NCBI GenBank assembly: GCA_900755895.1
Contig: CAAEIG010000234.1
Span: 1-64,000 of the forward strand
Direction: 5' to 3'
DNA from: Clostridia bacterium
GTDB lineage: Bacteria; Bacillota; Clostridia; Oscillospirales; Acutalibacteraceae
Length of the DNA stretch: 64,000 nt
The notes under the pieces were generated by a model, which saw nothing but the letters and a program-made list of their open reading frames with translations, searched no databases and was not told the origin of the DNA. The translations under genes were made by a program, and so were the position numbers. Of this stretch, positions 35,461-43,939 are shown piece after piece. The number at the start of each line of letters is the position of its first letter. Position 1 is the first letter of the stretch.

Positions 35461-36126
35461 TTACTTTTCAAGCTTATGGACGTTCTCTTTGCCATACAGG
35501 AAGGGCAGGGAGAAGGTGTTGTTAAACAGTTCAATCAGGGGACCCATAAAGAAGGCAGTGATCAGTGTGCCCACCCCGGGCAGCAGTCCCGACAGAGCGC
35601 CGATAATCACGCAGATCAGATCACAGCCGATGCGTACGAACCGGAAGGGCCACTTCCGATTTTTGGCCAGGACAATGGGAATGGCGTCGTACACGGACAC
35701 ACCCAGATTGGAGGTCATGTACAGGGACGAGGCAAAGCACATCACCAGTACTCCGATAGCCAAAAAGACGATCCGCATCCCCAAGTTGGGGTCGGGCCAC
35801 AGGCTGTTGATGGCCCAAACAGCAAAGTCCACAATGTATCCCGTGAGGAACATATTCACCAAGGTGGCCACACCCATGTAACTGCGGGCAATGAATAGAT
35901 CCACAACCAGCATCACCGCACTGAGAATCATGTAGAATACGCCGTAGGTGGCAAAGCTCTCAAAAAAGCGTCCCCACACGCCCTGGGCAAAGCATTGAAA
36001 GGGGTCCACTCCAAAACTGGAACACTTGAAGAATCCCACCGCCAGGGCGCAGAAGATCACCCCCACCGTGGTCATACCCACCCTTTTTTCAAAATGGTCC
36101 GGCAATTTCATACCCTTCAGCTGCAT
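35461..36126 (-). CDS. YczE/YitT-like integral membrane protein
   Basis: A 221-residue membrane protein with five to six hydrophobic helices. KRVGMTTVGVIFCALAVGFF at the start and SLYMTSNLGVSVYDAIPIVL in the middle (the GxxxxxxxDA pattern) match the YczE/DUF6198 family. B. subtilis YczE is linked to lipopeptide production, but the general role is unknown. ATG 36126 is 8 nt after GGGGGAG; a GTG three codons upstream is less likely. Monocistronic. Confidence 0.75.
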   Translation of the reverse strand: MQLKGMKLPDHFEKRVGMTTVGVIFCALAVGFFKCSSFGVDPFQCFAQGVWGRFFESFATYGVFYMILSAVMLVVDLFIARSYMGVATLVNMFLTGYIVDFAVWAINSLWPDPNLGMRIVFLAIGVLVMCFASSLYMTSNLGVSVYDAIPIVLAKNRKWPFRFVRIGCDLICVIIGALSGLLPGVGTLITAFFMGPLIELFNNTFSLPFLYGKENVHKLEK

Positions 36127-36254
36127 ATCCCGCACTCCCCCTGTTTTTCCGGCGGTGTTGACTTTTCACCGGTGTCGTAATATAGTATAACAAACAGCCG
36201 GCCCGGTTGTAAAGGCGTTCTCTGGCTTTCAGCCGTGGTAAGACGTAAAAAATC

Positions 36255-36284
36255 TTGACAAGAAAGAGCCTCTTGTGCTATACT
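36255..36284 (+). promoter_or_regulatory. Promoter of the rpmG-secE-nusG operon
   Basis: TTGACA (36255-36260), 18 bp, TATACT (36279-36284). The leader to rpmG holds a short stem with T7 tail (ACCTC/GAGGT, 36292-36316) and a hairpin GGGGCG-ATGA-CGCCCC (36340-36355), both possible attenuation structures. Confidence 0.75.
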
Positions 36285-36391
36285 GGTAGCACCTCGAAAA
36301 AGAGGTTCTTTTTTTGTGCCTGTTTTTCTGAGGGAGGCCGGGGCGATGACGCCCCAAAAATATTTCCGTAAAACGGGAGGTGCCGACAAAA

Positions 36392-36541
36392 ATGAGAGTG
36401 AAGGTCGTGCTGGCTTGCACCGAGTGCAAGCAGAGGAACTACAACACCAAGAAGAACAAGAAGAACGATCCCGACAGGCTGGAAATGAACAAGTACTGCA
36501 GGTTCTGCCGGAAGCACACCCTGCACAGGGAAACCAAGTAA
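36392..36541 (+). CDS. rpmG: 50S ribosomal protein L33
   Basis: A 49-residue protein with [17 protein letters not shown] at the N-terminus and [14 protein letters not shown] at the C-terminus. The four cysteines (two CxxC) make this the zinc-binding (C+) form of L33. GGGAGGTG lies upstream. It is located before secE and nusG, the usual order in Firmicutes. Confidence 0.96.
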   Translation: MRVKVVLACTECKQRNYNTKKNKKNDPDRLEMNKYCRFCRKHTLHRETK

Positions 36542-36553
36542 GGAGCGGAACAC

Positions 36554-36790
36554 ATGGCTGAGAACGTCAAGAAGAGCGAAAACGGATTGGTCCGTTTTGG
36601 CAAGCGCGTGACGAAATTCTTCCGCGACTGCAAGGGCGAGGTCAAAAAGATCGTATGGCCCACGCCCAAAGCCACGTTCAAGAACACCGGCGTGGTGTTG
36701 GTGACCATCATTGTGGTGGCTCTGTTCGTTTTCCTGCTGGACACCGCGTTCATGAACCTTCTGGGTCTTGTGATGGACGTTGCCGGTTAA
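36554..36790 (+). CDS. secE: Preprotein translocase subunit SecE
   Basis: A 78-residue single-span SecE: an amphipathic region with CKGEVKKIVWPTPKATFKNT (the conserved KxxWPxxxE/K motif) followed by one membrane helix (about 46-70). It is part of SecYEG. It lies 12 nt after rpmG and before nusG, the usual gene order. Confidence 0.95.
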   Translation: MAENVKKSENGLVRFGKRVTKFFRDCKGEVKKIVWPTPKATFKNTGVVLVTIIVVALFVFLLDTAFMNLLGLVMDVAG

Positions 36791-36827
36791 CATCCCCTTG
36801 GGATTATCGGGAAAACGGAGGTAGCAG

Positions 36828-37352
36828 ATGGCTGAAGAAGCAAAATGGTATGTGGTGCACACCTATTCCGGGTATGAGAACAAAGTTGCCTCAAACCTGG
36901 AGAAGACTGTGGAAAACCACAAGCTGCAGGATCTGATCCAAGAGATCTGCGTGCCCACGGAGACGGTGACCGAGATCACCGATTCCGGCAAGCGCAAGGA
37001 AGTGGAGCGGAAAATCTTCCCCGGCTACGTCATCGTCAAGATGGTGATGACCGACGAGTCCTGGTATGCAGTGCGCAACATCCGCGGCTGCACAGGCTTT
37101 GTGGGTCCGTCCTCCAAGCCCATACCGCTCACGGAGGATGAGGTGGCCCGGCTGGGAATCGACAACAAAGCGGTGGAGGTCAGCTACAAGGTGGGCGACT
37201 CCGTCAACATCGTGGACGGGCCCTTGGAGGGCTTTGTGGGCACGGTGGAGGAGATGGACGTGGAGAAAAACCGCGTGCGCGTCACCGTATCCATGTTCGG
37301 ACGGGAGACCCCCGTGGAACTGGAACTGGCTCAGGCCGAGCCTGTGGACTGA
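36828..37352 (+). CDS. nusG: Transcription elongation/antitermination factor NusG
   Basis: A 174-residue NusG. The NGN domain begins KWYVVHTYSGYENKVASNLE and includes KIFPGYVIVKMVM; the C-terminal KOW domain has VGDSVNIVDGPLEGFVGTV. It binds RNA polymerase and influences pausing and termination. GGAGG is upstream. Confidence 0.97.
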   Translation: MAEEAKWYVVHTYSGYENKVASNLEKTVENHKLQDLIQEICVPTETVTEITDSGKRKEVERKIFPGYVIVKMVMTDESWYAVRNIRGCTGFVGPSSKPIPLTEDEVARLGIDNKAVEVSYKVGDSVNIVDGPLEGFVGTVEEMDVEKNRVRVTVSMFGRETPVELELAQAEPVD

Positions 37353-37360
37353 TGCAGGCG

Positions 37361-37444
37361 GGGGCGTCGCGCCCCAAATCAGCGGCAGCAAGTTTTAGGC
37401 ATTGGGCGGGAAATCCCGCTTTGCATGTGAGGGGCATTGCCCCT
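37361..37444 (+). promoter_or_regulatory. Array of GC-rich hairpins in the rplK leader
   Basis: Three consecutive stems occupy the nusG-rplK gap: GGGGCG-TCG-CGCCCC (37361-37375), GCGGG-AAAT-CCCGC (37406-37419) and AGGGGC-ATT-GCCCCT (37430-37444). In many bacteria the rplK-rplA mRNA is autoregulated by L1 binding the leader. Whether these stems form that site is inference. Confidence 0.5.
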
Positions 37445-37515
37445 GTGGGAGGCACAGCTGAAATCCAATTCACGGCTGCGCCGTCATCCACCACGAATTT
37501 TGGAGGTGCAAACAA

Positions 37516-37941
37516 ATGGCTCAAAAGGTTACGGGCTTTATTAAGCTCCAGATCCCTGCCGGCAAAGCAACCCCGGCGCCGCCTGTCGGCCCCGCGCTTG
37601 GCCAGCATGGTGTGAACATCATGGCTTTTACCAAGGAATTCAACGAGCGTACTAAGAACGACGTGGGTCTTATCATCCCCGTTGTCATCACGGTCTATGC
37701 CGACCGTTCTTTCACCTTTATCACCAAGACCCCTCCGGCCGCCGTGCTGATTAAGAAAGCCTGCGGGATTGAGACGGCTTCCGGTGAGCCCAACAAGAAG
37801 AAAGTCGCCAAGATCACCCGCGAGCAGGTGCAGAAGATTGCCGAGCAGAAGATGCCCGACTTGAACGCTTCTTCCGTCGAGAGTGCCATGAGCATGATCG
37901 CCGGCACCGCCCGCAGCATGGGTATCGAAGTAGTCGATTGA
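37516..37941 (+). CDS. rplK: 50S ribosomal protein L11
   Basis: A 141-residue L11: [35 protein letters not shown] and the C-terminal rRNA-binding region with [12 protein letters not shown]. Part of the GTPase-associated stalk base. GGAGG lies 9-10 nt upstream. rplA follows. Confidence 0.98.
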   Translation: MAQKVTGFIKLQIPAGKATPAPPVGPALGQHGVNIMAFTKEFNERTKNDVGLIIPVVITVYADRSFTFITKTPPAAVLIKKACGIETASGEPNKKKVAKITREQVQKIAEQKMPDLNASSVESAMSMIAGTARSMGIEVVD

Positions 37942-37997
37942 TTCCCGAGTGGGAGGAAATCTTTAGATCCGATATTTACCACTGGAGGAAAGATACA

Positions 37998-38690
37998 ATG
38001 AAACACGGTAAGAAATATGTGGAAGGCGCAAAGCTCATCGACCGCAGCAAGCTTTACGACACTGCTGAGGCCCTTGACATCTGCGTGAAGACCGGCACTG
38101 CCAAATTCGACGAGACCGTCGAGCTCCATGTGAAGCTGGGCGTTGACGGCCGTCATGCTGACCAGCAGGTTCGTGGCGCCATCGTGCTGCCCAACGGCAC
38201 TGGCAAGAGCGTTCGTGTTCTGGTCATTTGCAAGCCCGAGAAGGAAGAGGACGCCAAGGCTGCCGGCGCTGATTATGTTGGCGGCGAGGAAATGGTCCAG
38301 AAGATTCAGTCCGAGAACTGGATGGATTTCGACGTGCTGATCACCACTCCCGATATGATGGGTCAGGTTGGCCGTCTGGGCCGTCTGCTTGGTCCCCGTG
38401 GCTTGATGCCCAACCCCAAGGCTGGCACTGTGACCCCCGACGTTGGCAAGGCTGTCACCGACGCCAAGGCCGGTAAGATCGAGTACCGCCTGGACAAGAC
38501 CAACATCATCCACTGCCCCATCGGCAAGGTTTCCTTCGGCGTGGAGAAGCTCCAGGAGAACTTCGACACTCTGATGGACGCTATTGTCAAGGCAAAGCCC
38601 TCTGCTGCTAAGGGTCAGTATGTGCGTTCCTGCGTGGTTAGCGCCACCATGGGCCCCGGCGTGAAGATCAACCCCGCAAAGTTTATCTAA
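37998..38690 (+). CDS. rplA: 50S ribosomal protein L1
   Basis: A 230-residue L1: [15 protein letters not shown] at the start, and [19 protein letters not shown], the L1 signature, in the middle. The ATG 37998 follows TGGAGGAAAG; the open frame begins 60 nt earlier but lacks a ribosome site. It forms the L1 stalk and is the usual autorepressor of rplK-rplA. Confidence 0.98.
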   Translation: MKHGKKYVEGAKLIDRSKLYDTAEALDICVKTGTAKFDETVELHVKLGVDGRHADQQVRGAIVLPNGTGKSVRVLVICKPEKEEDAKAAGADYVGGEEMVQKIQSENWMDFDVLITTPDMMGQVGRLGRLLGPRGLMPNPKAGTVTPDVGKAVTDAKAGKIEYRLDKTNIIHCPIGKVSFGVEKLQENFDTLMDAIVKAKPSAAKGQYVRSCVVSATMGPGVKINPAKFI

Positions 38691-38707
38691 AAAACGGGAT
38701 TTAAGAC

Positions 38708-38736
38708 TTGACAAAGCCTTTCGGCCTTTGTATAAT
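38708..38736 (+). promoter_or_regulatory. Promoter of rplJ-rplL
   Basis: TTGACA (38708-38713), 17 bp, TATAAT (38731-38736): a full-consensus vegetative promoter directly after rplA, giving rplJL a separate transcript. Confidence 0.9.
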
Positions 38737-38739
38737 AAT

Positions 38740-38907
38740 AAAGCTGTCCATCCAAAGACAGCAGGTTTGTAAACGGTTTTGTCCGGCCTGCCGAGGAAAG
38801 ACGAGCAAAAGGGAGCACAGGGTTGCCTGTGTAAGTGCGTACTGCGCACGTATGTCCTGTTAATTTGCTTGCAACGCCTTTCCGAGGAGACCCGGAAAGG
38901 CGTTTTT
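38740..38907 (+). ncRNA. Ribosomal protein L10 leader with attenuator
   Basis: The 5' leader of rplJL has the layout of the Firmicutes L10 leader, which binds the L10(L12)4 complex to control its own expression. It ends in an intrinsic terminator: CGCCTTTCCG (38875-38884), an 8-nt loop, CGGAAAGGCG (38893-38902) and T5 (38903-38907), placed before the rplJ ribosome site. Family assignment is from position and structure, not an alignment. Confidence 0.75.
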
Positions 38908-38940
38908 GATTTTACTTTCACGATCCGGAGGTGAAACGAA

Positions 38941-39471
38941 TTGCCCAGCGAGAAGATTCTGGAACAGAAAAAACAGCAAGTTGCACAGCTGGCCGAGGAC
39001 TTCAAGAAGGCCAATGTGGGCGTGCTGGTGAACTATGAAGGCATCACGGTGGAAAAGGACACCAAGCTCCGTAAGCAGCTGCGTGAGGCTGGCTGCGAGT
39101 ACAAGGTGGTCAAGAACACCCTGCTGACCCTGGCTTTCAAGGAAGCTGGTATCGAGGGCCTGGAGGAGCATCTCCATGGCGCTACTGCCATCGCTTACAG
39201 CGAGAACGGCTATGTGGACGCCCCCAAGATCCTGTCCGAGTATGCCAAGGACAACGAGAACTTCACGGTGAAGGCCGGCTTCATTGACGGCAGCGCTGTG
39301 GATTCCAAGAGCATCGACGAACTGGCCAAGCTGCCTCCCAAGGAGGTTCTGGTTGCTCAGGTGCTCGGCGGCTTGAATGGCCCCATCCAGGGCTTCGCCA
39401 ATGTGCTCACCGGCACACTGCGCGGCCTGGTTATCGCCCTCAACGCTATTGCAGAGAAGCAGAGCGCATAA
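38941..39471 (+). CDS. rplJ: 50S ribosomal protein L10
   Basis: A 176-residue L10 beginning PSEKILEQKKQQVAQLAE with VGVLVNYEGITVE and the L12-binding C-terminal helix. It starts with TTG at 38941 after GGAGGTG. Base of the L7/L12 stalk and the regulator acting on the leader upstream. Confidence 0.97.
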   Translation: MPSEKILEQKKQQVAQLAEDFKKANVGVLVNYEGITVEKDTKLRKQLREAGCEYKVVKNTLLTLAFKEAGIEGLEEHLHGATAIAYSENGYVDAPKILSEYAKDNENFTVKAGFIDGSAVDSKSIDELAKLPPKEVLVAQVLGGLNGPIQGFANVLTGTLRGLVIALNAIAEKQSA

Positions 39472-39551
39472 GAGCGAATGTTTGTCAGGCGGCTGCCTGA
39501 CGCCCATACTATTACTTTTGCATTTAAACTTTAACATGGAGGTATTTCATC

Positions 39552-39929
39552 ATGTCTGAGAAAGTCACTAACCTGATTGAAGAAGTCAAGTCCCTCACCG
39601 TCCTGGAGCTCTCCGAGCTGGTTAAGGCTCTGGAGGAGGAGTTCGGCGTGTCCGCTGCTGCTCCCGCTGTTGCTGTTGCTGCTGCTCCCGCTGCTGCTGC
39701 TCCCGCTGCTGAAGAGAAGACCGAGTTTGACGTCGTGCTGAAGTCCGCTGGCGCCAACAAGATCAACGTCATCAAGGTTGTCAAGGAAGTCACCGGCCTG
39801 GGCCTGAAGGAAGCTAAGGCTCTGGTTGACGAGGCTCCCAAGACCGTCAAGGAAGGCGCTTCTAAGGACGACGCTGAGTCCATCAAGGCTAAGCTGACCG
39901 AGGCTGGCGCTGAGGTTGAGCTGAAGTAA
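39552..39929 (+). CDS. rplL: 50S ribosomal protein L7/L12
   Basis: A 125-residue stalk protein: N-terminal dimerisation helices, an Ala/Pro-rich hinge (about 37-56) and the C-terminal domain with [19 protein letters not shown] and [20 protein letters not shown] preceded by GGAGG at 10 nt. Unusually it is followed by a terminator and a glycosidase gene, not rpoB. Confidence 0.98.
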   Translation: MSEKVTNLIEEVKSLTVLELSELVKALEEEFGVSAAAPAVAVAAAPAAAAPAAEEKTEFDVVLKSAGANKINVIKVVKEVTGLGLKEAKALVDEAPKTVKEGASKDDAESIKAKLTEAGAEVELK

Positions 39930-39949
39930 GCTTTTCCCACCGGATCAGA

Positions 39950-39979
39950 AATCCCTCCCCATTTTGGGGAGGGATTTTT
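39950..39979 (+). terminator. Terminator after rplL
   Basis: AATCCCTCCCC / GGGGAGGGATT, 11-bp perfect stem with ATTTT loop, then TTTT. Confidence 0.92.
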
Positions 39980-39988
39980 ATTTATCCG

Positions 39989-40017
39989 TTGACTTTCCCA
40001 CAGTATCTGGATAGAAT
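39989..40017 (+). promoter_or_regulatory. Promoter of the GH27 galactosidase
   Basis: TTGACT (39989-39994), 17 bp, TAGAAT (40012-40017), 31 bp before the ATG. Confidence 0.75.
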
Positions 40018-40048
40018 GGAGACAAACCAACTGACAGGAGGAATTACA

Positions 40049-41203
40049 ATGCAGGAGAAGTTTTTGGGTCTGACCCCTCCCATGGGGTGGAACTCTTGGA
40101 ACACCTTTACTTGGAATATCAACGATCAACTAATCCGTGAAACTGCTGACGTGATGGTGAACAGCGGCCTGAAGGACGCCGGATATGAGTATGTGGTCAT
40201 CGATGACTGCTGGAGCTTGAAGCAGCGCGATGAAAAGGGCTGTCTGGTGCCCGATCCGGAGAAGTTCCCCAACGGCATGAAGTCCGTGGCGGATTATGTC
40301 CACAGCAAGGGTTTGAAATTCGGCATGTACTCCTGCTGCGGTACCCATACCTGTGCCGGCTATCCCGGCAGCTTTGAGCACGAGTTCCAGGACGCAGAGA
40401 CCTTTGCCTCCTGGGGTGTGGACTATCTGAAGTATGACAACTGCTATAAGCCCATTCATGTGGAGGGCGAGATCCTCTATAAGCGCATGAATTTGGCTCT
40501 GCGCAACTGCGGCAGGGATATTTTGTTCTCTGCCTGCAACTGGGGCCGTGAGAATGTGCATGAGTGGATCCAGGGCTCCGGCGCACAGCTGTTCCGTTCC
40601 ACCGAGGATATCCAGGACAGTTGGGAGTCCATCAAGCGGCTGGCACTGTCTCAGATTGAGAAAATGCCCTACTCCGGACCGTTCTGCCACAACGACATCG
40701 ACATGTTGGTGGTGGGTATGCACGGCGGCAGCAACAACGAGTATATCGGCCAGATCGGCGGCTGCACCGATGAGGAGTATCGGACCCACTTCTCCCTGTG
40801 GGCCATGATGAATTCCCCCTTGATGATCGGCTGCGATATTCGCTCCATGAGCGAGTACACCAAGGAGACCTTGACCAACCCCGATATCATTGCTATCAAC
40901 CAGGATATCGAGTGCCGCGGCCCCTACTGTGTACCTCAGTGGAACAACCCGGAGAACGTGCTGTCCCTGGTCAAGCCCATGGCGGACGGTTCCCTGGCTA
41001 TTGGTATGTTTAACTTCAGCGACGTGAAGAGCGAAATGTCCCTGCAGTTCTGGGATATGGGTCTTCCCGCATCCGCAGGGGTGGGCCTGGAGGTTTACAA
41101 CTGCTGGACCCATGAGAACGAGGGCCAGTTCTTTGAGCGCTATGTGGATATCCTGGAGCCCCATGGTTGCCGTGTACTGCGGGCAAAGCTGGTCCGTAAG
41201 TGA
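40049..41203 (+). CDS. Glycoside hydrolase family 27 alpha-galactosidase
   Basis: A 384-residue GH27 enzyme cleaving terminal alpha-galactosides (or alpha-N-acetylgalactosaminides). Signatures: LTPPMGWNSWNTF at the start, VIDDCW, GVDYLKYDNC with the nucleophile Asp near 130, and CHNDIDMLVVG with the acid/base Asp near 216, then a C-terminal beta domain. No signal peptide, so intracellular. Start ATG 40049 follows AGGAGGAATT; the frame is open 20 codons upstream across the promoter. A small zinc-ribbon gene overlaps its stop codon. Confidence 0.93.
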   Translation: MQEKFLGLTPPMGWNSWNTFTWNINDQLIRETADVMVNSGLKDAGYEYVVIDDCWSLKQRDEKGCLVPDPEKFPNGMKSVADYVHSKGLKFGMYSCCGTHTCAGYPGSFEHEFQDAETFASWGVDYLKYDNCYKPIHVEGEILYKRMNLALRNCGRDILFSACNWGRENVHEWIQGSGAQLFRSTEDIQDSWESIKRLALSQIEKMPYSGPFCHNDIDMLVVGMHGGSNNEYIGQIGGCTDEEYRTHFSLWAMMNSPLMIGCDIRSMSEYTKETLTNPDIIAINQDIECRGPYCVPQWNNPENVLSLVKPMADGSLAIGMFNFSDVKSEMSLQFWDMGLPASAGVGLEVYNCWTHENEGQFFERYVDILEPHGCRVLRAKLVRK

Positions 41204-41406
41204 TGGCCAACTATCAGACCTGTAAGCAGTGCGGTGCCCCTTTGGGAGGGGATGACATCGCCATATTCCGCAAGCTGGTCAACCGGAACGCGGAGGAATT
41301 TCTCTGCATTGACTGTTTGGCAGCTTATTTTCAGTGCCAGCGGGTGGAGATTGAAAAGCGTATCCGGTGGTATCGGGAGAGCGGAGAGTGCACGCTATTT
41401 CGATAA
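41203..41406 (+). CDS. Small zinc-ribbon protein
   Basis: A 67-residue protein with CKQCGAPLGGDDIAIFRKLV at the start, then CIDCLAAYFQC, i.e. two CxxC pairs that should bind zinc. The remainder is a basic, Trp-containing tail (EIEKRIRWYRESG). Function unknown. Its ATG overlaps the galactosidase stop (TGATG), so the two are translationally coupled. Confidence 0.75.
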   Translation: MANYQTCKQCGAPLGGDDIAIFRKLVNRNAEEFLCIDCLAAYFQCQRVEIEKRIRWYRESGECTLFR

Positions 41407-41502
41407 AACCACAAAATTTAGTGGTTTTCCCGACGAGAACCCTGTTTCTTCCCCGTATTTTGATAGCAAGTGTGAATTGTTTATGAACATTTCAAAAGGT
41501 AC

Positions 41503-41531
41503 TTGCAATCTCCGGAAATGCGTGCTAGAAT
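41503..41531 (+). promoter_or_regulatory. Promoter of the two-helix membrane protein
   Basis: TTGCAA (41503-41508), 17 bp, TAGAAT (41526-41531). It is immediately followed by the hexamer array at 41531-41567. Confidence 0.7.
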
Positions 41532-41567
41532 GTAACCAAATTGTAACACTTGTCATCGAAGTGTAAC
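41531..41567. repeat. Tandem TGTAAC hexamers downstream of a promoter
   Basis: TGTAAC at 41531, 41542 and 41562, and the related TGTCAT at 41551. Spacings are 11, 9 and 11 bp, about one helical turn each. On the other strand they read GTTACA/ATGACA, resembling the tandem TTnACA repeats of Bacillus PhoP boxes. Confidence 0.5.
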
Positions 41568-41612
41568 CGCCCAAAGCGTAGGGTGGTCATCTTAGAGAAA
41601 GGAGTGTACAGG

Positions 41613-41960
41613 ATGCGGAAAAGAACGCTTCGGAATTTGCTGTCCTTCCTGTTGGTATTGGTGTTGACCGTGTGCACGGTGGCTGCGTTGAGCATAGTCA
41701 CCAGGGCGCAGACAATGGCTGCCAGTGTTCCCGCAGTGGAGGAGAGTGTCCAAGCGGCACAGATTACCGCTTCTGTTCCAACTCAGTGGGTGGCATCCCC
41801 TCTTGCATGCGTGGGAGGATTTCTTGGGATGCTGGCAATTGTTGCCATTGGTTTAGCGATTTATCGCTGGGAGCGCTGCCGTGGGAAGGAGACTTCTCAG
41901 GGCAACCGCAAATACATTCCCAAAGCCGATATGGCTTTTCGGGGAAGAACTAGAGTATAA
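41613..41960 (+). CDS. Small exported/membrane hypothetical protein
   Basis: A 115-residue protein with an N-terminal signal or anchor helix (residues about 8-30, LRNLLSFLLVLVLTVCTVAAL), an extracytoplasmic segment of about 35 residues, a second membrane helix (about 64-87) and a basic tail (KYIPKADMAFRGRTRV). No family recognised. AAAGGAG lies 9 nt before ATG 41613. It is monocistronic with a strong terminator and a repeat array in its 5' region. Confidence 0.6.
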   Translation: MRKRTLRNLLSFLLVLVLTVCTVAALSIVTRAQTMAASVPAVEESVQAAQITASVPTQWVASPLACVGGFLGMLAIVAIGLAIYRWERCRGKETSQGNRKYIPKADMAFRGRTRV

Positions 41961-41990
41961 GGGTTTTCGTCCTTTCATATTTTACCTCGG

Positions 41991-42023
41991 AACAGGGCCG
42001 GCAGAAATGCCGGCCCTGTTTTT
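41991..42023 (+). terminator. Terminator of the small membrane protein gene
   Basis: Perfect 13-bp stem AACAGGGCCGGCA / TGCCGGCCCTGTT with GAAA tetraloop and T tail. Confidence 0.93.
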
Positions 42024-42037
42024 GTGGAATGCCATCC

Positions 42038-42083
42038 ATTAAAAAAGCCCCGGCCACCTTTGTTACAGGTGACCGGGGTGTTT
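42038..42083 (-). terminator. Terminator of the dtd operon
   Basis: On the reverse strand, CCCCGGTCACCT pairs with AGGTGGCCGGGG (one mismatch/wobble), followed by a T-rich run, just after the kinase-like gene stop. Confidence 0.85.
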
Positions 42084-42605
42084 TCAGTTTGTAAGTTTTG
42101 GGACTAGCAGGTCCAAATTCTCTTGGATGGGCTGAGTGCCATCCAGTTGGATGGTGGGGCAGGAGAGGGTAGAGAGCCAGGTTTCCACTTCGTTCTCCTC
42201 CCGGCCAGCACAGAAGGTGAAGAAATCTTCCTCTACTTGGTGAAGATCCCCGCCGGGGAGCATCCGAAATCCAAACTTGTTGTAGGACCTTCGGCGCACC
42301 CGCTTTGCTCTGGTTTGAGAGTCTGCTCGAAGCCATACTGCCAAGGTGAGCAGCTCTTCAACTTCCCGGCCGTAATCTGCCTTTACCGAGGCCAGCACAA
42401 AGTGTTTTGGTTCCCGAACTCGCTGGAGAAGCACTGCGGTGGCTTCCTCCCGAGAACGGGGATTGCTGTAGAGATACTCCGGATCATCCTTGGGGAAGAA
42501 GCAGTCCTCAATGTCCACAAACTCCCAGTCCAGCTGTTTCGCCAAAGCGTTTGCAAAGGTGCTCTTTCCACTGCCGTTCAGGCCGCATACCACAATTCCA
42601 CTCAT
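42084..42605 (-). CDS. P-loop kinase-like NTPase
   Basis: A 173-residue P-loop protein of the adenylate/shikimate-kinase-like class. Walker A is GLNGSGKST at residues 8-16, there is a substrate-like EDCFFPKDDPEYLY after the second strand, and a basic lid RAKRVRRRSYNKFG. The substrate is unknown. Its ATG overlaps the preceding DUF5655 stop by 4 nt. Last gene of the operon dtd, acyltransferase-like, DUF5655, kinase-like. Confidence 0.75.
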   Translation of the reverse strand: MSGIVVCGLNGSGKSTFANALAKQLDWEFVDIEDCFFPKDDPEYLYSNPRSREEATAVLLQRVREPKHFVLASVKADYGREVEELLTLAVWLRADSQTRAKRVRRRSYNKFGFRMLPGGDLHQVEEDFFTFCAGREENEVETWLSTLSCPTIQLDGTQPIQENLDLLVPKLTN

Positions 42606-43024
42606 TCTCCCAATCCTTTCCTGGGTTTACTGGCTGCAAAGGCAGCCGCTTCTTGAAGCCATCCCAGCAGCTCCTCGTCAATTTCCTCCGGGGAGCCAAT
42701 CAGCAGGTGGTGAGTCCATCGGTTGGGATAGGGCTCTGTTCTGGCGTCAATCCGTGGACTGTCCAGAGGTGCGATCAAGCCAAAGCTCACGGTTAGATAA
42801 GGGGAGGGGCGTTGGGCTTTTTTCCGCACTGCCAGCAGAGAGGCGCCGGCGTACCGGTGGCGCAGATAGAAGGCAACTTCTGTCTTGCCCACCTTCCGCA
42901 GAGTTCCAGGGACCGCTTCCAGCAGCTTATTCTCCAATGCCTGATACAGCTGGAGAGCGCCGGGTTCTTTCTCAAATACCCGAAGGATGTCCAGCTCCAA
43001 AGGAGCCTGCTCACCGGTTGACAA
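42602..43024 (-). CDS. DUF5655 domain protein
   Basis: A 140-residue protein matching DUF5655: GTLRKVGKTEVAFYLRHRYA, an arginine/lysine-rich beta region, and the tail RWTHHLLIGSPEEIDEELLGW followed by LQEA. Function unknown; in other proteins the domain follows nuclease or transporter-like modules. Start TTG 43024 is proposed because GGAGAG lies 4-5 nt upstream. It overlaps the end of the acyltransferase-like gene by 14 nt. TTG 43000 and TTG 43039 are alternatives. Confidence 0.65.
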   Translation of the reverse strand: MSTGEQAPLELDILRVFEKEPGALQLYQALENKLLEAVPGTLRKVGKTEVAFYLRHRYAGASLLAVRKKAQRPSPYLTVSFGLIAPLDSPRIDARTEPYPNRWTHHLLIGSPEEIDEELLGWLQEAAAFAASKPRKGLGE

Positions 43025-43919
43025 TGTTCTCTCCGTCAAAGATCAAAATGCCATCGCCGCCGCCGGCTTTGCCGCCGTCCAGCACCCACTTTTTAAAGGA
43101 GCGGCGCATGGAAGTGTCCTCGGGCCACTGCTCCGGGGGCTTTTTGCTGTCAGCGTTAAAGACTCGCCAGGCATCCCCAAAGGTGTCGCTATCCTTCCAG
43201 GCAACTACATCCCAGTCTCCGATAAAGTTGACCACATTGGAGGTGGGGGAGAGGATTTCCTTATAAGGGGGATACAGCAACCAGGAGCCGCAGACGCACA
43301 CCAGTGGCTTGCCCTGCAGTTCGTCCTGGAAGAAGGCGTAGGCTTTTTTGTAGGAATCCAGCCGAGCTTCCCAGTCAAAGGGCTCACCGCTGGAAGGGAT
43401 GTGAACGCTCTTTACCGGATCCCCGGGATTGACCACATAGCCGTTTTTCTCGTAGGGCTTGTCCCCTTCGTAGGTCTTGCTTTCAAACTCCAGACGGCCC
43501 AGCTTGACAATATCCGCCGTGAAGAAGATGTGGTACCAATGAGCCACAAAGTTGCCCCACACGCCCTGAACGTTTTTGCACTCCACGGCCTTGTACTTTA
43601 GGTCGGCAAAGGTATCCCAGTAGATCTCCTCAGGCACTCCTTTGGAAAGATAGGCCTCTTTGGCAGGCTTGGCGGCTTCCATCAGCAGCAGTTCCCACAG
43701 CGTGTAGGCGGGGATGCCGGTTTCCTCAGAGATGGCGTCCAGCAAGGGCTGGGTCAGCTTTACATCAAAGTCGTTCTCGTAAAAGAAGCTTACAGCGCCA
43801 TCCAGAGCCTCTTCCTGTCCCTGGTTCCTCAGTTGCTCCCCTGCTTGGAGAAAGCACTCCTTGGCCTCTTGAGGGAAGTCCGTCTTGTCCATCAAAAGCT
43901 TTTGAAATTCCAGATCCAT
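43011..43919 (-). CDS. Acyltransferase-domain protein (DUF5596/GNAT_C-like)
   Basis: A 302-residue protein that I tentatively match to the two-part DUF5596/GNAT-like C-terminal family. The C-terminal half has VKSVHIPSSGEPFDWEARLD and VVNFIGDWDVVAWKD, with the HIPS motif typical of that family. The N-terminal half is helical (ISEETGIPAYTLWELLLMEA). The catalytic role is unproven. GGGAGG precedes the ATG and the gene lies 20 nt after dtd. Confidence 0.6.
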   Translation of the reverse strand: MDLEFQKLLMDKTDFPQEAKECFLQAGEQLRNQGQEEALDGAVSFFYENDFDVKLTQPLLDAISEETGIPAYTLWELLLMEAAKPAKEAYLSKGVPEEIYWDTFADLKYKAVECKNVQGVWGNFVAHWYHIFFTADIVKLGRLEFESKTYEGDKPYEKNGYVVNPGDPVKSVHIPSSGEPFDWEARLDSYKKAYAFFQDELQGKPLVCVCGSWLLYPPYKEILSPTSNVVNFIGDWDVVAWKDSDTFGDAWRVFNADSKKPPEQWPEDTSMRRSFKKWVLDGGKAGGGDGILIFDGENIVNR

Positions 43920-43939
43920 GTCAATTCCTCCCAGTCATG

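Noticed and set aside
37361..37444. CRISPR-like or repeat array
   Set aside because: The stems differ in sequence and spacing and there are no spacers; they are individual hairpins.
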